Part shown: positions 28,536 through 35,696 of the stretch, in pieces | Numbering within the stretch: the first letter of the stretch is position 1 | Layout of the letters: the number at the start of each line of letters is the position of its first letter | From: CAVQZA01 sp963724805 | Lineage (GTDB): Bacteria > Actinomycetota > Thermoleophilia > Gaiellales > Gaiellaceae | Reading direction: 5' to 3' | Assembly: GCA_963724805.1 (NCBI GenBank) | Contig: CAVRWA010000014.1 | Location: forward strand, 1 to 64,000 | DNA: 64,000 bases | Translations under genes and position numbers: made by a program | Notes under the pieces: model-generated | What the model saw: the letters and a program-made list of their open reading frames with translations, nothing else | Databases searched by the model: none | Told to the model about the DNA's origin: nothing

Positions 28536-28910
28536 ATGACCGTCAGGCACCCCGCACGACCGGACAGTGCAGCTCTTGCACGGCACGAGGTCAGGGATCT
28601 GCTCGGCCCGGATGCCGCGGAGCCGTTCGCCAGCAGGTGCGTGCTGGTGGTGAGTGAGCTCGTCGCCGATGCGATCGAGCACAGGGCGGAGCCGGCGCAG
28701 GTCGACGTGGACCTGACGCTCGAGCTCACTCGAGTCGGGCTCTCCATGACCGTGAGCGACTCCGGCGAGGGTCTCTACATCAGGCCCGCCCGCCGGGCCG
28801 AGCGTAGGTTACGGCTCGACATCGTCGCGGCTCTGGCATACGACTACACGATCTCCTCCACCCCGTACGGCACCACGATCCGCGCGTTGGTGCCACGATC
28901 CGGTGCCTGA
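28536..28910 (+). CDS. HATPase_c serine kinase / anti-sigma factor-like protein
   Basis: 124 residues. CVLVVSELVADAIEHRAEPA is the N-box, with Asp in the usual Asn position. TVSDSGEGLYIRPARRAERR is the G1 region, then LDIVAALAYDYTISSTPYGT. RsbW-like proteins of this size phosphorylate a STAS antagonist and sequester sigma factors; the STAS gene 0.9 kb upstream is the likely partner. The Asn-to-Asp change may weaken Mg-ATP binding. Confidence 0.7.
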   Translation: MTVRHPARPDSAALARHEVRDLLGPDAAEPFASRCVLVVSELVADAIEHRAEPAQVDVDLTLELTRVGLSMTVSDSGEGLYIRPARRAERRLRLDIVAALAYDYTISSTPYGTTIRALVPRSGA

Positions 28911-29087
28911 AGTCAGGGATTCCTCGAGGCGCGGGCGCCTGACGAGCGACCCGCTCTCAGCCGTCGACCGGCGCGCCGGAGCGCTCATCGCTGGGGCAGT
29001 CGTCGATCATCACCGCCGCAGGCTTCGGAGTGTCGGCCACGCGGGAGTGCTCGCAGCGCGTGGGAGGGATGGGCCGGGCAGGTGCGA

Positions 29088-29377
29088 TTACGGCGTCGCG
29101 TCCTGGAACGCGATCGTTCCGAGCGCGCGGTCGTAGAACACCGCGAGCTCCGTGCGGACGCCGTCGACGAGCGTCCGGGCCGTAGGTCGGTGGAGATCGT
29201 GGTCGAGTCGGTGGTGCTGACCGAGGTGGTGACGGCGAGGGTCGAGACGACCTGCTGCTTCTCGGTCGGCCCGACGCCGATGATCGCGAGCAGGCCGGGG
29301 CTGAGATCGTCGCTGACGACCTTCGTGCTCGTCTCGACCTGGCTGTTCTCAACCACGACCTGCTGCGTGTACTGCAC
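29088..29377 (-). CDS. possible small exported/membrane protein, frameshifted
   Basis: From GTG 29377: QYTQQVVVENSQVETSTKVV, LSPGLLAIIGVGPTEKQQVV and Ser/Thr-rich TTSVSTTDSTTISTD. Near 29180 a one-base change continues the protein as TLVDGVRTELAVFYDRALGT and FQDATP, ending at TAA 29088. It begins just inside the tRNA-Asp fragment. No family recognised. The region 28911-29087 holds nothing else. Confidence 0.35.
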
Positions 29378-29436
29378 CCTGGTGAGGATGCCCGGCAGCA
29401 GGCCGATCCCCGTCAGCCCGAGGTACCGCGGGGAGG

Positions 29437-29482
29437 CGGGAGCGATGGGACTCGAACCCGCGACCTCCGGCGTGACAGGCCG
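29437..29482 (-). repeat. 3' fragment of a tRNA-Asp(GUC) gene (attachment-site-like)
   Basis: Read on the minus strand it gives the anticodon arm with loop CTGTCAC (anticodon GTC), variable loop, T-arm GCGGGTTCGAGTCCC and acceptor 3' strand CGCTCCCG. The 5' half (acceptor strand GGGAGCG and D-arm) is absent upstream. It matches 44023-44068 with one mismatch in 46, in opposite orientation. Integrases commonly recombine at such tRNA 3' ends. Confidence 0.7.
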
Positions 29483-29596
29483 ATCAAAGGGTTCCACGAT
29501 CCTCCACGAGACGACTCCGAAACGCCCGAATAGCAGGGAGATCTGGCTGGCAGACGCGTGTTGCCCGCCGATCTTCCACGACGTTCCCCGATCGTC

Positions 29597-29842
29597 TCAC
29601 CCGATCCACACCGCATCGCTCTGTCGCGCCCGATCGCCCTGTCGTCTATCAAGACATGCGAGTTCGCGATCCGAGGCGATCGCGGCCTCCACGAGCGTCC
29701 ACCCCTCGTCTTCGACCCGCCTCACGATCAACAGACGGCTGAACAGGGTCGTGCGAGCGTTACCGTGCAGTTCCATCCGGGATCCTCCTTGGGACTGGTG
29801 GCTTCGACACCCCCAGCCTCCAAGGAGACCCGGATGGAACAA
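29597..29842 (-). mobile_element. IS481-family remnant: terminal end plus truncated transposase N-terminus
   Basis: Minus-strand ATG 29776, with AAGGAGGATCC just upstream, opens MELHGNARTTLFSRLLIVRR, then VEDEGWTLVEAA, the HTH start of IS481 transposases. The frame decays and stops at 29597, far short of about 320 residues. Outside it, GTTCCATCCGGG (29770-29781) faces CCCGGATGGAAC (29829-29840). The outer end TGTTCCATCCGGG plus CTCCTTGGAGGCTGG recurs at 51996-52026. Confidence 0.55.
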
Positions 29843-29860
29843 CGTTCCTAGGAATTACAA

Positions 29861-30121
29861 CTAGGCCGCGCCGGACTTGTCGCTGGCGGGGCTGTCGTCG
29901 TCTGTGAACAGATAGTGCGGCAGGCCGAGCTGCTCGAACAGGCACGCGAGCGCCGCGCCTTGTCGGCAGAACGCATCCCTGACGCTGTCGGGTTGCGCGT
30001 GTGCGCAGACGTAGCCGTTGTCGTTTCCGGCCGTGTCGACGACCCGGGGCCGACTGTAGGGTCCTGCTGCTTCGAGCGCGGCTCCACCGATCTCATTCAA
30101 CCAGGTTGGGTCAGGGAACAT
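29861..30121 (-). CDS. hypothetical 86-residue protein
   Basis: ATG 30121 opens MFPDPTWLNEIGGAALEAAG, then VVDTAGNDNGYVCAHAQPDS and GLPHYLFTDDDSPASDKSG. Composition is protein-like, with three Cys. No family recognised. It ends 19 bp from the IS481 remnant, so its true end may have been altered. Confidence 0.45.
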   Translation of the reverse strand: MFPDPTWLNEIGGAALEAAGPYSRPRVVDTAGNDNGYVCAHAQPDSVRDAFCRQGAALACLFEQLGLPHYLFTDDDSPASDKSGAA

Positions 30122-30197
30122 TCCTAAACACCGGGGCAGTGGAGCGTCTGCCTGCTAGCAGGCCCCGGAGCCGGGACGGCAGGTTGCGGGGTGGGCG

Positions 30198-30410
30198 TCA
30201 GCCCAACGTGTGTGTAGGCTCGGTGTCCGCTGCGCCGTCGATCGTGACGGCTGCGGGATCACCGGCCCGAAGGCCTTCAGTGAACCGCAGGGCAAGGACC
30301 TGCAGCTCTCGCCAGCTCATGGCCTGGATTGCCAGTGCATCCTCGGGCAGTCCAACGACCGGCTCGACCTGCTCGGGCGCTCGGCCGTAGGCGTGCTCGA
30401 ACACGCCCAA
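30198..30410 (-). CDS. small orphan protein, VTIDG family copy A
   Basis: 70 residues. The C-terminal half SWRELQVLALRFTEGLRAG followed by VTIDG and a TEP tail is shared with the protein at 32495-32698 (EMRVLAMRFTDDLRDGE, VTIDG, TEP). This supports a real gene. An aligned DNA stretch of about 100 bp is similar too. Small, acidic and probably soluble; no known domain. The kinase gene lies between the two copies. Confidence 0.5.
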   Translation of the reverse strand: MGVFEHAYGRAPEQVEPVVGLPEDALAIQAMSWRELQVLALRFTEGLRAGDPAAVTIDGAADTEPTHTLG

Positions 30411-30817
30411 TGCGGCTCGCCAGGCCTCGGGGTTGACGGTATCGCCGTCACGGATGCGCCGTCGTCTGGGGGGCGGTCAGCTCGTATCGCGCGCGCGTGC
30501 GCGCGAGGGCGATCGACGTTCGCCGGCGGCCAGATGGTGTTCGTATCGCGGCCCCAGGGCTGACCTCGTGATCGCGGGGAGGGCGAGTGGCGGGCATTGC
30601 GGGCGACGCCCGCGGCGTTTCTTGAGGAACGCTGACGTTTCCTCTTTGATCCAGCCGGGAAACCCCTGGCTCAGTTGGAGCGGGAATGTACGTGCATCTT
30701 TGAGCGCTTCCCACCGGCCGCGATTCTTTTACAGAGGTCTTACCGACCGGTTGAACGATGTGGTGCAGTCATGAAGGTAGGAGTGGTCCCTCGCGAGCCC
30801 TTGGGGGAGCGACACCC
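30411..30817. repeat. GC-rich intergenic region with dispersed repeat
   Basis: Bases about 30485-30540 contain CGCGCGTGCGCGCGAGGGCG then ATCGACGTTCGCCGGCGG. The same block occurs inverted at about 40924-40965, and a shorter relative lies at 32285-32310. Alternating CG runs could form Z-DNA or cruciforms. No gene is recognised here. The kinase promoter should lie in 30640-30800; TTACAGAGG near 30731 is AT-richer. Confidence 0.45.
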
Positions 30818-32245
30818 ATGAAGAGTGGCGATGAAGAGGTAACGGCACGGCTGGACGGGCCAGCGGTCGCCCAGAGCTTGCTCCCGCCTCGGTATCGCGA
30901 GGCGGTGTTGGTGGCGCGGGGTGGGATGAGTGAGGTGTATCGGGCGATCGATGGGGAGCTTGGTCGTGTCGTGGCGGTCAAGCTGCTCGATGATCGCCAC
31001 GCCGCCGACGCGGAGTTGCCACGCCGGTTTGGCAGGGAGGCGCGTGCGGTTGCACGGCTTTCGGGTGAGCCGCACACGGTCACGGTCTACGACGTCGGTG
31101 TCTGGCAGGGCCGACCGTTCATCGTGATGGAGTATCTAGGTGGCGGTTCGCTCGGCGACGTGATGCGTGGGAGCGGTGCGCAGCCGCTGGCGTCGGCGCT
31201 TCGCTGGCTGGAGGAGGCGGCGGGCGCACTCGATCACGCCCACGCCGAAGGGGTTGTGCACCGCGATGTGAAGCCGGCGAACCTTCTTCTCGATGGGAAG
31301 GGGAGCTTGCGTGTTGCTGACTTTGGGATCGCGACCGCACTTGGGCTGACGGCGCTGACCCGGACGGGCACGGTGCTCGGTACGGCCGGGTATCTGGCGC
31401 CCGAGCAGGCGGAGGGGAAGCCGGCCGGGCCGGCAGCAGACCGCTATTCGCTGGGCGTGGTCGCCTTCGAGCTGCTAACAGGTGAGCGGCCATATCGGCG
31501 TGACTCGGCCACGGCCGAGGCGGCGGCCCACGTCAATGCACCCGTCCCTTCGGCATCGAGTCTCCGAGACGACATTCCGACACTCGTGGATCCGGTGTTC
31601 GAGCGGGCACTCGCAAAGGACCCCGGTGTGCGCTTCTCCACCTGTGGCGAGCTCGTCCACGCGCTACGCGCGGCCCATGCCGCGGGCGAGAGCACCACCC
31701 GAGTCGTGCCCGGCGCGATCGGGGTCAGGCGACCGGCCTCACGGCGTTGGGCGCTGCTCGCCCTCGCTGCACTGCTCCTGTCGGTCGGTGCGCTCCTCGC
31801 CGCCGTGCTCACCCGCGGACACGGAGGCGCAGCCGCGCAGCCGCCGCCCCGGACGGTGACCGTCACCACCACAGCGCCGGCCACCCCGAGACGGGCACCT
31901 GCCGCGAACACTCCCGGCTCGGATGAAGCCGCGACCCTCGCCAGCCAAGGCCAAACGCTTCTCGCGGAAGGCAGGCTCCAAAGCGCCCTACCGCTCCTTG
32001 AGCGAGCAGCTGGCCTCGTCTCCGGCTCCGGTACCCAAGCGGAGGTAAACGCCGATTGGAACCTCGCCTCCGTCTACGCCGACCTCGGCCGCTGCACCGA
32101 CGCGCTCCCACTCCTCGACCGCGCTCAGACGATCAACGGGCCACAGTCGCAGTTCGACGACCTCCGCACTCTCTGCACAGGCCCACCGGGACACCAACCA
32201 GGCCATCATGGCCGGGGAAAGAAACGACCAGACTCAAGTGACTGA
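30818..32245 (+). CDS. Hanks-type Ser/Thr protein kinase with C-terminal extracytoplasmic domain
   Basis: 475 residues. Kinase core: glycine loop LVARGGMSEVYRA, Lys in VAVKLLDD, VVHRDVKPANLLL, VADFGIATA, LAPEQAEG and DRYSLGVVAFELLTGERPYR. One transmembrane helix (WALLALAALLLSVGALLAAV) is followed by a Pro/Thr linker. A helical TPR-like outer domain has SQGQTLLAEGRLQSALPLLE and WNLASVYADLGRCTDALPLL. It is a PknB-class sensor kinase with TPR instead of PASTA repeats. ATG 30818 follows GGGGGAG. The kinase sits between two copies of a small orphan gene. Confidence 0.9.
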   Translation: MKSGDEEVTARLDGPAVAQSLLPPRYREAVLVARGGMSEVYRAIDGELGRVVAVKLLDDRHAADAELPRRFGREARAVARLSGEPHTVTVYDVGVWQGRPFIVMEYLGGGSLGDVMRGSGAQPLASALRWLEEAAGALDHAHAEGVVHRDVKPANLLLDGKGSLRVADFGIATALGLTALTRTGTVLGTAGYLAPEQAEGKPAGPAADRYSLGVVAFELLTGERPYRRDSATAEAAAHVNAPVPSASSLRDDIPTLVDPVFERALAKDPGVRFSTCGELVHALRAAHAAGESTTRVVPGAIGVRRPASRRWALLALAALLLSVGALLAAVLTRGHGGAAAQPPPRTVTVTTTAPATPRRAPAANTPGSDEAATLASQGQTLLAEGRLQSALPLLERAAGLVSGSGTQAEVNADWNLASVYADLGRCTDALPLLDRAQTINGPQSQFDDLRTLCTGPPGHQPGHHGRGKKRPDSSD

Positions 32246-32494
32246 GCCGGTGTAGGCATCAAGTCGTCGTCCGCGGGCTGGGAGTTGGCTTCTATCGCGC
32301 GCGCGAGGGAGCGGCGCCGGCTACGACACCGATCATTAATTGCTACGAGGCTCCAGGGTTGACCCTCGCGATCGCGGGGGAGGGCGTGGCTCGCGCGTAC
32401 GTGCGTGCGCCTGCGGGGTGACCCAGCGAGTCATGGGGGTCCCTCCTGTATGTCCGGGGCCCGACGGTGTCGATGGACTGACGGGGGAGGCCGG
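32246..32494. other. intergenic, repeat-like GC blocks
   Basis: Contains CGCGCGCGAGGGAGCGG (about 32299) and GTACGTGCGTGCGCC-type alternating sequence (about 32398-32412), related to the dispersed repeat at 30.5 kb. No gene recognised. Confidence 0.35.
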
Positions 32495-32698
32495 TCAGCC
32501 CACAGTTTCGCGGTGTGGCTCGGTAACCGTCGTCGAGCCGTCGATCGTGACGAACGTGGATTCACCGTCCCGAAGGTCGTCTGTGAACCGCATCGCCAGG
32601 ACTCGCATCTCGCCGCACGACGCCTGAAGAGTATGCTCACGACCCGCGCGGCCTTGGAGCTCCGACCACCTGACCCGCGGGACGAGCGACGTCGTCAC
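32495..32698 (-). CDS. small orphan protein, VTIDG family copy B
   Basis: From GTG 32698: TTSLVPRVRWSELQGR, then CGEMRVLAMRFTDDLRDGE, VTIDG and TEPHRETVG. 67 residues, nearly the length of copy A at 30198-30410 and alike over the last 40. It diverges from the 61-residue gene at 32725 with a 26-bp gap. No known domain. Confidence 0.45.
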   Translation of the reverse strand: MTTSLVPRVRWSELQGRAGREHTLQASCGEMRVLAMRFTDDLRDGESTFVTIDGSTTVTEPHRETVG

Positions 32699-32724
32699 CG
32701 CCCGATCACTAATCTGGCGCGACC

Positions 32725-32910
32725 ATGATCCGCTACCGCCTCGAGTTCGTCGGGCCTTCCGAGTTGACATGGCCCCCCGAGAACGTCTTTCGCGACGACC
32801 CAATCATCGCGGGCACGGTCGAGATGTATGCGGGGGAGCGGTACCTAGTCGAGTCGATCGTTGAAACAGAAAACCCGCCGGTGGTGGTGTTGCGGAAGCT
32901 GCTGGTCTAG
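32725..32910 (+). CDS. small orphan protein, YLVES family copy A
   Basis: 61 residues: MIRYRLEFVGPSELTWPPEN, then GTVEMYAGERYLVESIVETE and NPPVVVLRKLLV. The next gene (33037) repeats the plan: YLFRFTG, PVVAGAVELYQGQRYLVESV and QPPVVVLRKV. Predicted all-beta. The conserved pair argues that both are real. No SD; unknown function. Confidence 0.6.
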   Translation: MIRYRLEFVGPSELTWPPENVFRDDPIIAGTVEMYAGERYLVESIVETENPPVVVLRKLLV

Positions 32911-33036
32911 GGCTGGTGCTTGTGCTCGGGGGCTGCGGCTGCGTCGTCGTATCCCCCCATCGAGGTCTGGCGCCCCATGCGACAGGCGACGATAGAAAGA
33001 CTCATCTGTGGTTCCACCTAGTTGGGAGAAAGAGCG

Positions 33037-33294
33037 ATGTTGGCTGGTCTGCGGCACGGCCCAGTAGGAGACGGGGGAACGCACGAGCGGAAGAGTTCGA
33101 GTCGGGCAGGTGTGACCCGCTACCTCTTCAGGTTCACTGGTGTCCTGCCGCTGCCAGAACCGGCATTGGCCGACCGGGCCTTACCGGTTGTAGCGGGGGC
33201 AGTCGAGCTCTACCAGGGGCAGCGGTACCTGGTTGAGTCCGTCGATTGCAAGGAACAGCCGCCCGTGGTTGTCCTCCGCAAAGTCCGCAGCTAG
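33037..33294 (+). CDS. small orphan protein, YLVES family copy B
   Basis: ATG 33037 follows GGGAGAAAGAGC. The N-terminal 25 residues are extra; the remainder aligns with the 61-residue neighbour from TRYLFRFTG to VVVLRKV. GTG 33112 is an alternative start that would equalise the lengths. The two look like an old tandem duplication. Predicted beta-rich; no domain known. Confidence 0.6.
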   Translation: MLAGLRHGPVGDGGTHERKSSSRAGVTRYLFRFTGVLPLPEPALADRALPVVAGAVELYQGQRYLVESVDCKEQPPVVVLRKVRS

Positions 33295-33364
33295 CCCAAG
33301 CACGCGAGCTAGTCGTTCTGGGTAAGCTCACTTTGCCCTGACCGATAGGGCGAGGAAGCCTTCC

Positions 33365-33510
33365 GGGGTGTTGCTGGCGGCCCAGCACACCCCGTTCTTC
33401 CTTGCGTTGCGGAGGACGGCTCGACTGGCGCAAGGAGGGAGGCCAGCCGAGCCCGGCGCAGGGAGAGAGATGTGCGCCGCTCCGCAGAGGGCGTGTTGGC
33501 GGCCCAACAC
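33365..33510 (+). ncRNA. candidate structured element: hairpin A, three-way junction, hairpin B (copy 1)
   Basis: Hairpin A: GGGGTGT (33365) and GCTGG pair with CCAGC and ACACCCC around loop CGGC. Junction: P1 TGCGGAG (33408-33414) with CTCCGCA (33480-33486); P2 GGCTCGACTGGC (33418-33429) with GCCAGCCGAGCC (33442-33453), one mismatch; P3 CGGCGC (33454-33459) with GCGCCG (33474-33479), loop AGGGAGAGAGATGT. P2, P3 and the 3' side of P1 abut with no spare base. Hairpin B: GTGTTGG/CCAACAC (33493-33510), again with loop CGGC. A second junction copy is at 54537-54616 on the minus strand. Transcription is not shown. Confidence 0.45.
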
Positions 33511-33570
33511 ACCCCGCCTAGCAAACCGGGGGCGGCAAGCTGCACGGCGCGCCTGTCGCCCCCCGTTGGG

Positions 33571-33819
33571 TTACCCTGGAAACACTAAGCGCGAAACGTC
33601 ACGCGGCAACGATTCGCGCCGCCTAATTCCATGCCGTCGGAGCAGCGCGTCAAGAGCCTCCTCGGCCGTGCCGTCCGCGGGGACTCGATATAGCGTCAGC
33701 AACGCGTTCAGCGCGAGCGCTGACTCCTTGAGCGTCAGGCCGGGCACTCCAGTTCGAGCGGCGCATGCCACCGCAAGGGGCCCGCTCGAACAAGGTTGAC
33801 CGTCTTCGCCGGTGCGCAT
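33571..33819 (-). pseudogene. small helical orphan, ALNALL family copy A, one-base deletion
   Basis: The part LTLKESALALNALLTLYRVP, then GTAEEALDALLRRHGIRR, aligns with copy B at 35140. Upstream, the matching segment GPLRWHAPLELE lies in another frame. At 33745-33752 GGGCACTCCAG here replaces AGGCACCTCCAG in copy B, a single lost C. The actual start is thus uncertain; 33819 is the first Met in the terminal frame. It may be a sequencing error and not true decay. Confidence 0.5.
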
Positions 33820-33834
33820 TTCGGGGCGGTCCCT

Positions 33835-34122
33835 CTAGGCGTCCGAGCCGGGGTCCTTCTCGACGCTCGTCTGTTCAACCATGGCCTCGACGACGCGCTC
33901 CTCGACTGGGTGCGCTTCGGCTGCCTCGGCCTGCTCCTTCTGCGCCACCTCGACCCTGGCCGCCTGCCACGTCGACCAGTGCCCTGTAACCAGCGCCCAC
34001 AACGAAAGCGCGGATACATAGGTGACGCTGCTAAGCCAGCCGAGCGAATAGGAGATCGGGATCATGCAGATCCAGAAGACCGTCATCCAGCCGTTGACGC
34101 GGCGCATGAAGACCCGGATCAC
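33835..34122 (-). CDS. small membrane protein with charged C-terminus
   Basis: 95 residues from GTG 34122 (ATG 34107 is possible). Two hydrophobic helices (MTVFWICMIPISYSLGWLSS, VSALSLWALVTGHW) are followed by STWQAARVEVAQKEQAEAAE and an acidic tail. This plan, with a WxxWQAARVE motif, recurs in actinobacterial and phage-associated small proteins as far as I recall. Function unknown. Confidence 0.55.
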   Translation of the reverse strand: MIRVFMRRVNGWMTVFWICMIPISYSLGWLSSVTYVSALSLWALVTGHWSTWQAARVEVAQKEQAEAAEAHPVEERVVEAMVEQTSVEKDPGSDA

Positions 34123-34235
34123 CCTGCACCAACGCCCACAAGTTCCGCACGGCGCTCACCCGCACCCTCCCGGTGGTGTTCCTCAGCCTCGCACTCTTCG
34201 GTTGCGGGCCAGACTTCCCTACAAGACGAGGTTGA
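34106..34235 (+). pseudogene. possible small lipoprotein/leader, frameshifted
   Basis: ATG 34106 gives MKTRITL and then loses frame. The neighbouring frame reads KFRTALTRTLPVVFLSLALF, then GCGPDF, a plausible signal with lipobox-like cysteine, ending at TGA 34233. The 3' part of the other frame is QDEVESRADRVLDRP. Weak evidence; could be a broken lipoprotein. Confidence 0.25.
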
Positions 34236-34290
34236 GAGCCGGGCCGATCGGGTACTCGACCGCCCAGCCATCAATATTGGAGGTCTGAGG

Positions 34291-34386
34291 ATGCTTGCGA
34301 TCGCAGGAACAGGTTATGGACTGATCGGGATCCTGGTCATCATCCTGCTCGTGGTGATGATCTTCTCTTTCATCCGCAGGGCTTAA
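34291..34386 (+). CDS. 31-residue single-helix membrane protein
   Basis: ATG 34291 with TTGGAGG at 34277-34283. The product is MLAIAGTGYGLIGILVIILL, then VVMIFSFIRRA: one transmembrane helix with a basic end. Such tiny hydrophobic proteins are often missed. It precedes the second pilin gene by 130 bp. Confidence 0.5.
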   Translation: MLAIAGTGYGLIGILVIILLVVMIFSFIRRA

Positions 34387-34513
34387 AGAGTCCTGCGTTT
34401 AGGAGCAGTCGGTGGCTCGGTTGCCCGATCCCCCCAAATGAGTCTCGCGATCGGCGACGAGATGCCCGATAGGTGCGGTGCCACTGTTCTGACCACCTAG
34501 AAGGAGCACAGCC

Positions 34514-34900
34514 ATGATTTCACTGTTGAGGCGTCGCCTCGTACGCGAGGAGAGCGGCTTCACGCTGATCGAGCTGCTTGTCGTGATCATCATCCTCGGC
34601 ATCCTGTTGGCGATTGCGGTTCCGTCGTATCTGAGCTTCCGCACCCGGGCAAACGTGTCCGCTGCGAAGGCGAATGTCCGCGCCGCCGTGCCCGGGATGG
34701 AGGGCTTCAACGCCGACCACTCCACCGGCTACACCGGTGTGACGCTGACCAAGCTTCAGCAGAGCTACGACGCGGGGATCAAGAACGTCAAGATCGTGCG
34801 TGCGAACATCACGAGCTACTGCATCCAAAACACGACGCCAGGGACGGTCACCTACCACAAGGGCGGCCCCTCCGGTGACATCGTCGTCGGTGTCTGTTAG
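34514..34900 (+). CDS. type IV major pilin-like protein (copy 2)
   Basis: 128 residues, as copy 1. Only the leader (MISLLRRRLVREESG) and a handful of positions differ; from FTLIELLVVIIILGILLA on, the two mature proteins are nearly identical. Many third-codon positions are also the same, so the copies are recent or kept alike by gene conversion. AAGGAG at 34501 is the ribosome-binding site. It ends at a hairpin terminator. No assembly genes (PilB, PilC, PilD) are in the window. Confidence 0.9.
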   Translation: MISLLRRRLVREESGFTLIELLVVIIILGILLAIAVPSYLSFRTRANVSAAKANVRAAVPGMEGFNADHSTGYTGVTLTKLQQSYDAGIKNVKIVRANITSYCIQNTTPGTVTYHKGGPSGDIVVGVC

Positions 34901-34925
34901 TCGCTGACCCGCCGTGTGGTTTGTT

Positions 34926-34949
34926 GGGGGCGCGGGTGACCGCGCTCCC
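34926..34949 (+). terminator. pilin copy 2 terminator
   Basis: GGGGGCGCGG (34926-34935), loop GTGA, CCGCGCTCCC (34940-34949): a 10-bp stem with one G-T pair, then TCTTT. It lies 26 bp after the pilin stop. The rest of 34950-35139 shows no gene. Confidence 0.65.
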
Positions 34950-35139
34950 TCTTTGCGCCGAGCGCCTGCTCGGCAGTGCGGTGGTCCGCTAGCGCCTCTA
35001 GTTCGTCCGACCCGGCGACCAGTCGTCACCGTGCCTATGAAGGGCCTTCACCTAAGGAACGTGCAGCCCTAGGCGGGAGAGGTGATGCCCAGGGCCACAC
35101 GTTCGAGCCAAGTCGTCCCCACAACCGGCCCACTTCTTT

Positions 35140-35445
35140 TTACGGCCCCGACGATCCTCGCGGATTGCCGAGACGGAGACGCGCCCGGTCGCTTACGCGG
35201 CAACGATTTCGCGCCGGCCGAAGACCCTGTCGACGTAGCAACGCGTCGAGAGCCTCCTCAGCGATCCCATCGTCTGGAGCTCGACGCAACGCGAGGAGCG
35301 CGTTCAGCGCGAGCGCCGACTCCTCGAGGGTCATGCCAGGCACCTCCAGCTCGAGCCGTGCATGCCACCGCAACGCTGCCCGCTCGAACAGCTCGTCGTG
35401 CTGAGCGGCGATCAGCTTGAGGCCATCCTGCGGGAGTTGGATCAT
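35140..35445 (-). CDS. small helical orphan, ALNALL family copy B
   Basis: From Met 35445: IQLPQDGLKLIAAQHDELFE, ALRWHARLELEVPGMTLEES and ALALNALLALRRAPDDG. About 101 residues, helical, Leu/Ala/Arg-rich. It aligns with the frameshifted copy at 33571 on the same strand, with the pilin and two small membrane genes between the copies. Met 35502 is an alternative start. No known domain. Confidence 0.55.
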   Translation of the reverse strand: MIQLPQDGLKLIAAQHDELFERAALRWHARLELEVPGMTLEESALALNALLALRRAPDDGIAEEALDALLRRQGLRPARNRCRVSDRARLRLGNPRGSSGP

Positions 35446-35696
35446 CTGTCTGCGCAGCGTCGGCGTTCGTTCCCCAAGTTCAACGGCTGCGAGGGACAGC
35501 ACCGACGCCTACCCTTGTGGGAGTGCGTGAGGGCCTATACGTCTGAGGTGTAGGCAACGGTGCCGGTGCTCGAGTACCGTCATGCGACGCGACGCGGCCG
35601 GGGTTCTCTCTCCCTCCTGCGCCGTGGTCGGGGGTGGTGCTGTTTGTAGTCCTGGAGGGCCGCCTCCGAGGTGCGACAGCGCCGCCTCCATGGGAA

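Noticed and set aside
27632..28747. A 371-codon minus-strand frame across the Rho-N and HATPase genes.
   Set aside because: Mostly antisense to well-supported genes; only its last 62 codons, in a gap, were kept as a weak candidate.
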